From Pseudomonadota bacterium (GTDB lineage: Bacteria; Myxococcota; Myxococcia; Myxococcales; Myxococcaceae), in the NCBI GenBank assembly GCA_023423535.1, contig JAFAFL010000095.1:124001-188000 (forward strand): DNA of 64,000 nucleotides, in the 5' to 3' direction. Position 1 is the stretch's first letter; each line of letters starts with the position of its first letter. A program made the position numbers and the translations under genes. Under the pieces are notes generated by a model. That model made no database searches and was not told where the DNA came from. It saw nothing but the letters and a program-made list of their open reading frames with translations. Positions 19,154-27,920 of the stretch are shown here, piece by piece.

Positions 19154-20812
19154 TCAGGCCGGCGCGGCTTCGGCCGGTTCTGCGACCATCGGCAGCTCCA
19201 CGGTGAAGGTGGAGCCCTCGCCCTTCGCGGTCTGCACCCGGATCCGTCCTTCGTGCGCGTGCACGAACTGCTGCACGAGGTAGAGCCCCAGCCCGAGCCC
19301 GCCGTAGTGGTCGAGCGGCACCGCGCGCTCGAAGCGGCCGAAGATGCGGTCCACGTCCTCCTGCGCGATGCCGATGCCGTGGTCGCGCACGACGAAGTGG
19401 GCCCAGCCTTCGCCCCCGCTCACCGTCACCTCCACAGGCTTGCCGGGCGCGTACTTGAGGGCGTTGGTCAGCAGGTTGTCCATCACCTGCTCGAGCCGCA
19501 GCCGGTCCCACGCGCCGCACACCGGCTCCGACGCGATGAGCCGAAGCTCGGTGCCCACGCGCGCGGCCTCCTCGCGGAAGCGCTCGACCATCTCGGAGGC
19601 CAGCTGCGCCAGATCGAGCGGCTCGCGCTGGAGCTGCAGCCGGCCACTCACCACGCGCGACACGTCGAGCAGGTGATCCACGAGGCTCGTCAGCCGGTCG
19701 GTGGAGCGCAGGCTCTGCCGCAGCCGACGCGCCACCATGCCCTCCTCGCCGATGGCCCGCACCGCCGCGTCGCGCGAGAGGCTCTGCAGCCCGAGCCGCA
19801 GGGTGGTGAGCGGCGTGCGCAGCTCGTGCGCGGCGATGGAGAGGAACTCGTCCCGGAGCTGCACCGCCGCGCGCGCCTCCGCGTAGAGCCGCGCGTTGTC
19901 CGTGGCGATGGCCGCGCGCCTGCCCAGCTCCTCCGCCACCGCGAGATCGCCGTCGGAGAAGGAGGGCGAGTGGGGATGCCGCATCAGCGCCATGGCGCCC
20001 TGGACGTGGCCACGCGCGTTGAGCGGGACGATGAGCAGCCGTCCGTCCGCAGCGCGCTCGCTCACCCCTTCGACGCAGACGCGCTCCACCCGCTCCGGGT
20101 CGAGCCCCTGGAGCGGAGACGGTGAGGCGAGCTGACCTGCCCGCTCCGGCCGCTCGGCGTGGCGCACCTCCAGCAACCGCATCCCGGTGGCGCCCGCGTA
20201 CACCGCGCAGCCGTCCGCGAGCCGGGGCACGGTGATCTCGCCCAGCGCCTTCAGGGTCACGTCCGCGTCGAGCGACACGAGGAGCCGGCTGCTCGCCTCG
20301 TCGAGGTAACGCCACCGCTCCGCCTCGCGCCGGCGCAGCTCGTACTCCTGTTCGCGGATGGCGCTCTCGCGGAGCAGCGCGGCCTGCCGTTCGATCTCTC
20401 GGCGCTGCCGGAAGAGCTCGACGAAGACCTCCACCTTCGCCTTCACGAGGTAGGGCTCCACCGGCTTGTGCAGGTAGTCCACCGCGCCGGACTGGTAGGC
20501 GCGGGTGACGCTCTCCACGTCGTGCACCGAGGCGGTGACGAAGAGGATGGGGATGTGCCGCGAACGCTGGCGGCCCTTGAGCATCATCGCGGTCTCGAGC
20601 CCGTCGAGCCGCGGCATCGCCACGTCCATGAGGATGAGCGCGAACTCCTCGCGGAGCACCCACTTCAGCGCCTCCTCGCCGGAGGCCGCGAGCACGAGGT
20701 TGTACTCGGGGCGCTCGAGGATCGCCTTCAGCGCGATGAGGTTCGATGGCCGGTCGTCGACCAGCAGGATGTTGATCGGCTCGACCGGCTCCATGCGCTC
20801 CGGGGGCTCCAT
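19154..20812 (-). CDS. Response-regulator-first hybrid histidine kinase (REC-GAF-HisKA-HATPase)
   Basis: The 552-residue protein opens with a receiver domain (INILLVDDRPSN, phospho-Asp in LILMDVAMPRLDG, then KPVEPYL). A short coiled coil and a GAF-like domain (~residues 170-320, SRLLVSLDADVTLKALGE) come next. The kinase core follows, with H-box SIAAHELRTPLTT, N-box DNLLTNALKYAP, G1 VRDHGIGI and G2 GGLGLGLYLVQQF. No transmembrane helix is visible, so it is cytosolic. Its start is 4 bp after the stop of the giant poly-HAMP kinase, so the two are surely one transcript. A likely route is phosphotransfer from the upstream kinase to this N-terminal receiver, which would then tune its own kinase. 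Confidence 0.92.
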   Translation of the reverse strand: MEPPERMEPVEPINILLVDDRPSNLIALKAILERPEYNLVLAASGEEALKWVLREEFALILMDVAMPRLDGLETAMMLKGRQRSRHIPILFVTASVHDVESVTRAYQSGAVDYLHKPVEPYLVKAKVEVFVELFRQRREIERQAALLRESAIREQEYELRRREAERWRYLDEASSRLLVSLDADVTLKALGEITVPRLADGCAVYAGATGMRLLEVRHAERPERAGQLASPSPLQGLDPERVERVCVEGVSERAADGRLLIVPLNARGHVQGAMALMRHPHSPSFSDGDLAVAEELGRRAAIATDNARLYAEARAAVQLRDEFLSIAAHELRTPLTTLRLGLQSLSRDAAVRAIGEEGMVARRLRQSLRSTDRLTSLVDHLLDVSRVVSGRLQLQREPLDLAQLASEMVERFREEAARVGTELRLIASEPVCGAWDRLRLEQVMDNLLTNALKYAPGKPVEVTVSGGEGWAHFVVRDHGIGIAQEDVDRIFGRFERAVPLDHYGGLGLGLYLVQQFVHAHEGRIRVQTAKGEGSTFTVELPMVAEPAEAAPA

Positions 20813-20816
20813 GCAG

Positions 20817-23800
20817 CTAGTGCTCCGTCTCCGTCCCGTCGCGGCCTTCAGCGCCCGCGAGATCGCCCGGGTCCTCGGTGTACTCGGAGGCCTCGCCCGG
20901 CGATGCGCCATCCTCTTCCGGCGCCACCGCCGCCTCCAGCGCGAGGAAGAGGCGCTCACCGTCCACCGGCTTGGTGACGAAGTCGGTGCAGCCGGCCTCG
21001 AGGCACTTCTCGCGATCGCCCGGCATCGCCTTCGCCGTCAGCGCGATGACCGGCATCGTCTCCAGCCCCCGCGTCGCGCGCAGGCGGCGGGTGGCCTCGT
21101 AGCCGTCCACGCCCGGCATCATCACGTCCATCAACACCACGTCCACGTCGCGCTCGCGGCCGAGCAGTGAGAAGGCCTCCTCCGCACCGGTCGCCGGCAG
21201 CACGCGCATCCCCACGTCCTCGAGCAGGCTCGTCACCGCGAAGAGGTTTCTCACGTCGTCGTCCACCACGAGGACCGTACGCCCGCGCAGCGCCGCGAAG
21301 CTCCTGCGTCCAGTGCCGATGTCCGACCGTGAGCGCCGCCGCCCCTCCGCGCCGTCGCCGTTTCTGCCATTGCCGGTTGTGCCTGTTTCGCCGTCCGCGT
21401 CCACGTCCACCAGCCCCGCGCCGTTGATGATCGCGTCCGGCTCCGGCGAGCCGCCCCGCGCGTGGGACCTCTCGAAGGCGCCCCACTTGTCCCCGGGCCC
21501 GCTCGGACGCAGGTCGCCCTCGGTCAGCGGGAGCACGAGGGAGAAGGTGCTGCCCTTTCCGGGCGAAGACTCGAGCTGGATCTCGCCGCCGAGCAGCCGC
21601 GCGAGCTCGCGGCTGATGGTGAGGCCGAGGCCGGTGCCGCCGTAGGTCCGGCTGGTGGAGGCGTCCGCCTGCTGGAAGGCCTCGAAGATGATCTGCTGCT
21701 TCTCCGGCGAGATGCCGATGCCGCTGTCGCGCACGTCGAAGCGCACCGCCGCCGGGGCGCTCTTCAGGGCCTGCACGTTGAACTTCGACACGTCGCGCAC
21801 GAGGCTCACCTCGACCGACACCTTGCCCGTGTCGGTGAACTTGAACGCGTTGGAGAGGAGGTTGCGGAGGATCTGCTCCAGCCGGTGCGAGTCGGTGGTC
21901 AACCTCGGCGGCACCTGCGGCTGGATGGAGACCTCGAAGCCCACGCCGCGCTGCTGCGCCAGCGGTGCGAAGTGACGCTCGAGGTACGAACGCAGCTCCG
22001 CCTGCGGGAAGGGCCTGCGCTGCACCTCCATCTTCCCCGCCTCGATCTTCGACAGGTCGAGGATCTGCCCGATGAGCGCGAGCAGGTCGCGGCCGGCGGC
22101 GTTGATCGTGCGCGCGTACTCCACCTGCTGCGCGTCGAGCCGGCCCTCCTTGTTCTCACCCAGGAGCCTCGAGAGGATGAGCATGCTGTTCAGCGGCGTG
22201 CGCAGCTCGTGCGACATGTTCGCGAGGAACTCGCTCTTGTAGCGGCTGACCAGCGCGAGCTGCCGGGCCTTCTCCTCCAGCGACGCGGAGGCCTGGGCGA
22301 TCTCGCGGTTCTTGTCCTCGAGCAGCGACGCCTTGTCCTCGAGCTCGCGGGAGCGGTGCTCGAGCTCCACGTTCGACTCCTTCAGCTCCTCCAGCAGCTC
22401 CTCCGTCCGCCGGCTGGCGGTGATCATGTTCAGCACCACGCCGATGGAGAGCATCAGCTGATCGAGGAAGGTGAGGTGGATGGGGCTGAACTCCTGGAAG
22501 GAGCCCAGCTCGATCACCGCGCGCACCTGGCCCTCGAAGATCACCGGCAGCACCACCACGTTGCGGGGCGGCGCCTCGCCGAGGCTGGAGGTGATCTGCA
22601 CGTAGTCCTGCGGCACCTTGTCCACGAGGATGAGCTTCCGCTCCAGCGCCGCCTGGCCCACCAGCCCCTCGCCGAGCCCGTAGCGGTTCGCGCTGACCTT
22701 CCGCTTCATGTAGCCGTACGAGCTGATGAGCCGCAGCGGCTTCTCGCGGTCACCGCTGGTCTCGTCGTGCACGAAGAAGGTGCCCAGCTGCGCGGAGACC
22801 ACCGGCGTCAGCTCGGACATGATCAGCTGCGCGAGCGACTCCACGCTGCGCTGGCCCTGCATCATCCCGCTGAACTTCGCGAGGTTCGTCTTCAGCCAGT
22901 CCTGCTCCTTGTTGCTGTGCGTGGTGTCGCGCAGGTTGGCGATCATCTGGTTGATGGTGTCCTTCAGCGCGAGCACCTCGCCCTGCGCCGAGACGTCCAC
23001 CTCCCGCGTCAGATCGCCGCGCGTCACCGCCGTGGCCACCTCGCTGATCGCGCGGACTTGCGTGGTGAGGTTGCCCGCCAGCTGGTTCACGTTGTCCACG
23101 AGGTCGCGCCACGTCCCCGCCGCGCCCGGCACCTTCGCCTGACCGCCGAGCTTTCCTTCGAAGCCGACCTCGCGCGCCACGCCCGTCACCTGCTCCGCGA
23201 ACGTGCGCAGCGTGTCGGTCATGTTGTTGATGGTGTCGGCCAGCGCGGCGATCTCACCCTTCGCCTGCACGAAGAGCTTCCGGTTCAGATCCCCGTTCGC
23301 CACCGCGGTGACCACGCCCACGATGCCGCGCACCTGTTCGGTCAGGTTCGAGGCCATGAGGTTCACGTTCTCGGTGAGGTCCTTCCACGTGCCCGCCAGC
23401 CCCGGCACGCGCGCCTGACCGCCGAGCTTTCCCTCCGTGCCCACCTCGCGCGCGACGCGGGTCACCTCGGCGCTGAAGGCCCGGAGCTGCTCCACCATCG
23501 CGTTGATGGTGTTCTTCAGCTCGAGGATCTCGCCGCTCGCCTCCACGGTGATCTGCCGCGAGAGGTCTCCGTTGGCGACCGCGGTCGTCACCAGCGCGAT
23601 GTTGCGCACCTGCGAGGTGAGGTTCCCCGCGAGCATGTTCACGTTGTCGGTGAGGTCCTTCCACGTGCCCGCCGCGCCCGGCACGCGCGCCTGACCGCCG
23701 AGCTTTCCTTCGATGCCCACCTCGCGCGCGACGCTCGTCACCTGCTCGGCGAAGGTGCGCAGGGTCTGCGTCATCCCGTTGATGGTGTCCGCCAGCGCGG

Positions 23801-26800
23801 CGATCTCCCCGCGCGCCTCCAGCACGAGCTTCCGCGAGAGGTCGCCTTCCGCCACCGCCGTCACCACGCCCACGATGCCGCGCACCTGGTTCGTCAGGTT
23901 CGACGCCATCTGGTTCACGTTGTCGGTGAGGTCCTGCCACGTGCCCGCGACGCCCGGCACCTGCGCCTGTCCGCCGAGCTTTCCCTCCGTGCCCACCTCA
24001 CGGGCCACGCGCGTCACCTCGCGCGCGAACGTCCGCAGCTGCTCCACCATGGCGTTGATGGTGTCCTTCAGCGCGAGGATCTCTCCCTGCGCGTCGACGG
24101 TGATCTTCTGCGAGAGGTCGCCCTTCGCCACCGCCGTCGTCACCAGCGCGATGTTGCGCACCTGGGACGTCAGGTTCCCCGCGAGCATGTTCACGTTGTC
24201 GGTGAGGTCCCTCCACGTGCCCGCCGCGCCCGGCACCTTCGCCTGACCCCCGAGCTTTCCTTCGATGCCCACCTCGCGGGCGACCGTGGTCACCTGCTGC
24301 GCAAAGGTCCGCAGCGTGTCGGTCATGCCGTTGATCGTGTCCGCCAGCGCGGCGATCTCGCCCTTCGCCTCGAGCACGAACTTCTGCGAGAGGTCGCCCA
24401 TCGCCACCGCGGTCACGACCTTCACGATCCCGCGCACCTGGTCGGTGAGGTTCGAGGCCATGAGGTTCACGTTGTCGGTGAGGTCCTTCCAGGTGCCCGC
24501 CACGCCCGGCACCAGCGCCTGACCGCCGAGCTTTCCCTCGGTGCCCACGTCGCGCGCCACCCGCGTCACCTCCGCGGCAAAGGTGCGGAGCTGATCCACC
24601 ATGGCGTTGACGGTGTTCTTCAGCGCGAGGATCTCGCCCCGCGCATCGACGGTGATCTTCTGCGACAGGTCACCCTGCGCCACCGCCGTCGTCACCAGCG
24701 CGATGTTGCGCACCTGCGAGGTGAGGTTCCCCGCGAGCATGTTCACGTTGTCGGTGAGGTCCTTCCAGGTGCCACTCGCGCCCGGCACCTTCGCCTGACC
24801 GCCGAGGATCCCCTCGATGCCCACCTCGCGCGCCACCGTGGTCACCTGCTCCGCGAAGAGGCGCAGCGTGTCGGTCATGCCGTTGATGGTGTCCGCCAGC
24901 GCGGCGATCTCGCCCTTCGCCTCGAGCACGAACTTCTGCGACAGGTCTCCGTTCGCCACCGCGGTGACGACCTTCACGATGCCGCGCACCTGGTTCGTCA
25001 GGTTCGAGGCCATGCCGTTCACGTTGTCGGTGAGGTCCTTCCACGTCCCGCCCACGTCCGGCACCCGCGCGAGGCCTCCGAGCTTTCCCTCCGTGCCCAC
25101 CTCGCGGGCCACGCGCGTGACCTCCGCGGCGAAGGTCCGCAGCTGATCGACCATCGCGTTGATGGTGTTCTTCAGCTCGAGGATCTCGCCCCGCGCCTCG
25201 ACGGTGATCTTCTTCGACAGGTCTCCGTTCGCGACCGCCGTCGTCACCAGCGCGATGTTCCGCACCTGGGACGTCAGGTTCCCCGCGAGCATGTTCACGT
25301 TGTCGGTGAGGTCCTTCCACGTCCCGCTGACGCCGGGCACCTCCGCCTGTCCGCCGAGCCTTCCTTCGGTGCCGACCTCCTTTGCGACGCGGGTGACCTC
25401 CGCCGCGAAGTCCCGCAGCTGATCGACCATCACGTTGACGGTGTTCTTCAGCGCGAGGATCTCTCCCTGCGCATCGACGGTGATCTTCTGCGAGAGGTCG
25501 CCCTTCGCCACCGCGGTCGTCACCAGCGCGATGTTCCGCACCTGCGAGGTGAGGTTCCCCGCGAGGATGTTCACGTTGTCGGTGAGGTCCTTCCAGGTGC
25601 CCGCCACGCCCGGCACCCGCGCCTGCCCGCCGAGCTTCCCCTCGATGCCCACCTCGCGCGCGACCGTCGTCACCTGCTCGGCGAAGGTGCGCAGCGTGTC
25701 GGTCATGTCGTTGATGGTGTCCGCGAGCGCGGCGATCTCGCCCTTCGCCTCCACCACGAACTTCTTCGACAGGTCTCCCTCGGCGACCGCGGTGACGACC
25801 TTCACGATGCCGCGCACCTGGTTCGTCAGGTTCGAGGCCATGAGGTTCACGTTGTCGGTGAGGTCCTTCCACGTTCCGCTGACGCCCTTCACGTCGGCCT
25901 GGCCGCCGAGCTTTCCCTCGGTGCCGACCTCGCGGGCGACGCGCGTGACCTCCGCGGCAAAGGTGCGGAGCTGATCCACCATGCCGTTGATGGTGTCCTT
26001 CAGAGAGAGGATCTCCCCGCGCGCATCGACGGTGATCTTCTGCGACAGGTCGCCGTGCGCGACCGCGGTCGTCACCAGCGCGATGTTGCGCACCTGCGCG
26101 GTGAGGTTGCCGGCGAGCATGTTCACGCTGTCGGTCAGCTCTCTCCACGTCCCGCTGATGCCGCGCACCTCCGCCTGGCCACCGAGCTTTCCTTCGGCGC
26201 CCACCTCGCGCGCCACGCGGATGACCTCCGAAGACACCGCGCGCAGCCGGTCCACGAACGCGTTCACCGCCGCCGCCGCCGCGAGCTGATCGCCGTTGAG
26301 CGGGCGGCCATCCACGCGCAGATCCACCTTCTGGCTGAGGTCGCCTTCGGCCAGCGCGGCGATGACCCGCACCGCCTCCAGCGTCGGCCGGCCGAGGTCC
26401 GCGATCATCGAGTTGATCGCGTCCACGGTGTGCGCCCAGCCTCCGTCGCTGAAGGGGAGGGAGGCCCGTTCGCCGAGCGCGCCCTCGCGGTTCAGCGCGC
26501 GCGCAAGTCGGCCCGTCTCCGCGCACAGCCGCTCGTTCCGGCTCACCAGCTCGTTGAACGCGCGCGCCACGGACGGCGAGACCGCGCCGCCCTCCTCGAT
26601 GAGCCGCACCTTGAAGTCGCCCGCGGCGGCGGAGGAGAGCGCCCGGACGAGCACCTCTTCTGGGTCCTCGAGGTGTACCCGCAGGGGTCGACGCGCGGGC
26701 GCCGGAGCCGGGGCCGCCTTCTTGCGCACCGGAGCAGCGGTCGCAGAACCGCCCTTCGTCCGGCGCGTCTGCCCTCCGCGCCCGTTCGTCTGCCGAGTCG

Positions 26801-26807
26801 TTGCCAA
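20817..26807 (-). CDS. Giant soluble poly-HAMP hybrid histidine kinase
   Basis: About 1996 residues. The order is: a short basic/Ala-Pro N-terminus; a HAMP-like entry segment (~40-190); twelve tandem 92-residue units (~194-1297), each a HAMP pair anchored by a GTWKDLTDNVN-type motif; a GAF domain (~1320-1480); a coiled coil; HisKA with ANMSHELRTPLNS; HATPase (LLSNAFKFTDTG, VRDSGIGI, GGTGLGLTISREL); and a receiver domain (TVLVVDDDVRNLF, VVLMDVMMPGVDG). There are no transmembrane helices. This resembles fungal group III (Nik1) kinases, which also use HAMP arrays, but with many more units. The TTG at 26807 with GGAGGG just upstream is preferred; a GTG at 26867 is an alternative. Upstream of the REC-first kinase in one operon. 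Confidence 0.93.
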   Translation of the reverse strand: MATTRQTNGRGGQTRRTKGGSATAAPVRKKAAPAPAPARRPLRVHLEDPEEVLVRALSSAAAGDFKVRLIEEGGAVSPSVARAFNELVSRNERLCAETGRLARALNREGALGERASLPFSDGGWAHTVDAINSMIADLGRPTLEAVRVIAALAEGDLSQKVDLRVDGRPLNGDQLAAAAAVNAFVDRLRAVSSEVIRVAREVGAEGKLGGQAEVRGISGTWRELTDSVNMLAGNLTAQVRNIALVTTAVAHGDLSQKITVDARGEILSLKDTINGMVDQLRTFAAEVTRVAREVGTEGKLGGQADVKGVSGTWKDLTDNVNLMASNLTNQVRGIVKVVTAVAEGDLSKKFVVEAKGEIAALADTINDMTDTLRTFAEQVTTVAREVGIEGKLGGQARVPGVAGTWKDLTDNVNILAGNLTSQVRNIALVTTAVAKGDLSQKITVDAQGEILALKNTVNVMVDQLRDFAAEVTRVAKEVGTEGRLGGQAEVPGVSGTWKDLTDNVNMLAGNLTSQVRNIALVTTAVANGDLSKKITVEARGEILELKNTINAMVDQLRTFAAEVTRVAREVGTEGKLGGLARVPDVGGTWKDLTDNVNGMASNLTNQVRGIVKVVTAVANGDLSQKFVLEAKGEIAALADTINGMTDTLRLFAEQVTTVAREVGIEGILGGQAKVPGASGTWKDLTDNVNMLAGNLTSQVRNIALVTTAVAQGDLSQKITVDARGEILALKNTVNAMVDQLRTFAAEVTRVARDVGTEGKLGGQALVPGVAGTWKDLTDNVNLMASNLTDQVRGIVKVVTAVAMGDLSQKFVLEAKGEIAALADTINGMTDTLRTFAQQVTTVAREVGIEGKLGGQAKVPGAAGTWRDLTDNVNMLAGNLTSQVRNIALVTTAVAKGDLSQKITVDAQGEILALKDTINAMVEQLRTFAREVTRVAREVGTEGKLGGQAQVPGVAGTWQDLTDNVNQMASNLTNQVRGIVGVVTAVAEGDLSRKLVLEARGEIAALADTINGMTQTLRTFAEQVTSVAREVGIEGKLGGQARVPGAAGTWKDLTDNVNMLAGNLTSQVRNIALVTTAVANGDLSRQITVEASGEILELKNTINAMVEQLRAFSAEVTRVAREVGTEGKLGGQARVPGLAGTWKDLTENVNLMASNLTEQVRGIVGVVTAVANGDLNRKLFVQAKGEIAALADTINNMTDTLRTFAEQVTGVAREVGFEGKLGGQAKVPGAAGTWRDLVDNVNQLAGNLTTQVRAISEVATAVTRGDLTREVDVSAQGEVLALKDTINQMIANLRDTTHSNKEQDWLKTNLAKFSGMMQGQRSVESLAQLIMSELTPVVSAQLGTFFVHDETSGDREKPLRLISSYGYMKRKVSANRYGLGEGLVGQAALERKLILVDKVPQDYVQITSSLGEAPPRNVVVLPVIFEGQVRAVIELGSFQEFSPIHLTFLDQLMLSIGVVLNMITASRRTEELLEELKESNVELEHRSRELEDKASLLEDKNREIAQASASLEEKARQLALVSRYKSEFLANMSHELRTPLNSMLILSRLLGENKEGRLDAQQVEYARTINAAGRDLLALIGQILDLSKIEAGKMEVQRRPFPQAELRSYLERHFAPLAQQRGVGFEVSIQPQVPPRLTTDSHRLEQILRNLLSNAFKFTDTGKVSVEVSLVRDVSKFNVQALKSAPAAVRFDVRDSGIGISPEKQQIIFEAFQQADASTSRTYGGTGLGLTISRELARLLGGEIQLESSPGKGSTFSLVLPLTEGDLRPSGPGDKWGAFERSHARGGSPEPDAIINGAGLVDVDADGETGTTGNGRNGDGAEGRRRSRSDIGTGRRSFAALRGRTVLVVDDDVRNLFAVTSLLEDVGMRVLPATGAEEAFSLLGRERDVDVVLMDVMMPGVDGYEATRRLRATRGLETMPVIALTAKAMPGDREKCLEAGCTDFVTKPVDGERLFLALEAAVAPEEDGASPGEASEYTEDPGDLAGAEGRDGTETEH
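22917..26228 (-). repeat. Twelve tandem 276-bp coding repeats (HAMP pairs)
   Basis: The anchor segment encoding GTW-DLTDNVN recurs at exact 276-bp spacing (checked at 25851, 25575 and 25299). Twelve anchors run from about 26153 down to 23117. Units alternate between two types: A (LAGNL, QVRN, then ITVDA) and B (MASNL, QVRG, then VEAKGEIAALADTIN). Reading from the N-terminus the order is A B A A B A B A B A B plus a divergent last unit. The near-identity of the DNA implies recent duplication or ongoing conversion. Confidence 0.9.
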
Positions 26808-26966
26808 GCCACCCTCCAGGGTTGCGACGGAAGGTTGCGTGGCGAACCCCACCCGGCAACGCCGCACCTCCCGGTCGGATCTCTGGTGACAACAGTCGAA
26901 CGTCCCGGGGCAGTTCCGCGCGACCGTTGGCGTTCATAGTGTGTGTCCTCGACACAAGGTTCCCCT

Positions 26967-27356
26967 GTGGCCGATTCCACCCTTCCCGAAAACGTCCGGC
27001 GCCTGCTCGCCGAGCACATCACCTCCGTCGAGCAGCTCGAGGTGCTCCTGCTGCTCGCTCGTTCAGTCGAGCGGACGTGGACGGCGGAGGCGGTGAGCGA
27101 GGAGCTGCGCACGAGCGTGACCTCCGCGCGGGCGCGGCTGGAGGATCTGGAGCGGCGCGGGTTTCTCCTGTCCACGGCGGAAGGCTGCCGCTTCGAGCCC
27201 GCGGCCGCCCACACCCGCGAGGCGGTGGCGGCACTCGCCGAGGCCTACGCCGAGCGTCGCTACACGGTGATCGAGCTCATCTTCTCCAAGCCGATCGACC
27301 ACCTGCGCGTGTACGCGAACGCGTTCCGGTTCAGAAAGGACGAGAACGATGGCTGA
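26967..27356 (+). CDS. Winged-helix-like small protein
   Basis: The 129-residue protein has a predicted winged-helix fold. A helical segment (LLAEHITSVEQLEVLLLLARS) is followed by WTAEAVSEELRTSVTSARARLEDLERRGFLL, which looks like helix-turn-helix plus wing. The C-terminus (YAERRYTVIELIFSKPIDHLRVYANAFRF) is distinct from common regulator families. It may bind DNA or act as a protein adaptor. The GTG at 26967 has AAGG 7 bp upstream; a GTG at 26943 is possible. Its 3' end overlaps the next gene by 8 bp, and it diverges from the giant kinase across about 160 bp. Confidence 0.75.
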   Translation: MADSTLPENVRRLLAEHITSVEQLEVLLLLARSVERTWTAEAVSEELRTSVTSARARLEDLERRGFLLSTAEGCRFEPAAAHTREAVAALAEAYAERRYTVIELIFSKPIDHLRVYANAFRFRKDENDG

Positions 27357-27606
27357 AGCGGTCTATCTGCTCTGCGCGATCGCGAGCCTCGCCTGCGCGG
27401 CCCTCCTGCTGTGGAACTGGCGGCGGGCGAAGCTGCGCCTCATCCTCTGGACGAGCCTCTGCTTCGTGGGGCTCGCGATCCAGAACGTGCTGCTCTTCGT
27501 GGACCTGGTGATGGTGCCGGACCTCGGGCTGCAGCTCGTGCGGAACCTCACCGGCCTGCTGGCGCTGGGAGTCCTCCTCTACGGGCTCATCACGGAGGGC
27601 CCCTGA
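27349..27606 (+). CDS. DUF5985-like small membrane protein
   Basis: The 85-residue protein has three hydrophobic helices (VYLLCAIASLACAALLLWNW, LILWTSLCFVGLAIQNVLLF, and LLALGVLLYGLI) joined by short basic loops. The pattern resembles the DUF5985 family of small inner-membrane proteins, whose function is unknown. It overlaps the preceding winged-helix gene by 8 bp and abuts the next gene with no gap, so the three are translationally coupled. Confidence 0.8.
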   Translation: MAEAVYLLCAIASLACAALLLWNWRRAKLRLILWTSLCFVGLAIQNVLLFVDLVMVPDLGLQLVRNLTGLLALGVLLYGLITEGP

Positions 27607-27909
27607 ATGGACTCGCTCGTCCTGCTCAACTACGCCGTGTCCGGAGGCATCGCGGTCGCCGCCGCCGCCATCGCGCTCTTCTTCACCAAGTTCTGGCGGG
27701 TGAGCCGCGAGCGCCTCTTCCTCATCCTCGCGTTCGCGTTCCTTCTCCTCGCCGTCGAGCGCGTGACGCTGCTCGTGCAGCCGCTCCCCTTCGTGCCGCT
27801 GCAGGAGGAGAGTCGTCACTGGATCTACCTGCTGCGCCTGACCGCGTTCCTCTCCATCACCGCCGCCGTGATCGACAAGAACCGATCACGGCGGCGACGG
27901 AAGGGCTGA
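27607..27909 (+). CDS. Second DUF5985-like small membrane protein
   Basis: The 100-residue protein has an N-terminal helix (GGIAVAAAAIALFFTKFW), a second helix (LFLILAFAFLLLAVERVTLL) and a third (LLRLTAFLSITAAVI), ending in a highly basic tail (SRRRRKG). Layout and size parallel the preceding gene, so the two are probably distant paralogues forming a hetero-oligomer. The ATG directly abuts the upstream TGA. The 3' end of the gene carries a 14-bp perfect inverted repeat at 27861-27896, 13 bp before the end. Confidence 0.75.
   Translation: MDSLVLLNYAVSGGIAVAAAAIALFFTKFWRVSRERLFLILAFAFLLLAVERVTLLVQPLPFVPLQEESRHWIYLLRLTAFLSITAAVIDKNRSRRRRKG
27861..27896. terminator. 14-bp perfect hairpin inside the 3' end of a gene at a convergent junction
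   Basis: CGCCGCCGTGATCG at 27861-27874 and its exact complement at 27883-27896 flank an 8-nt loop. It lies within the last codons of the gene ending at 27909 and 25 bp from the convergent lipoprotein stop at 27921. No T-tract follows on either strand, so it may be a bidirectional RNA-stabilising or Rho-assisting stem rather than a classic intrinsic terminator. Confidence 0.5.
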
Positions 27910-27920
27910 CACGCCTCTGC

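Noticed and set aside
21462..26939. Very long open frame on the plus strand opposite the poly-HAMP kinase
   Set aside because: The amino acid composition is Arg/His/Val/Leu-repetitive, which is typical of the reverse complement of GC-rich repeat coding. The minus strand encodes clear HAMP, GAF, kinase and receiver domains.
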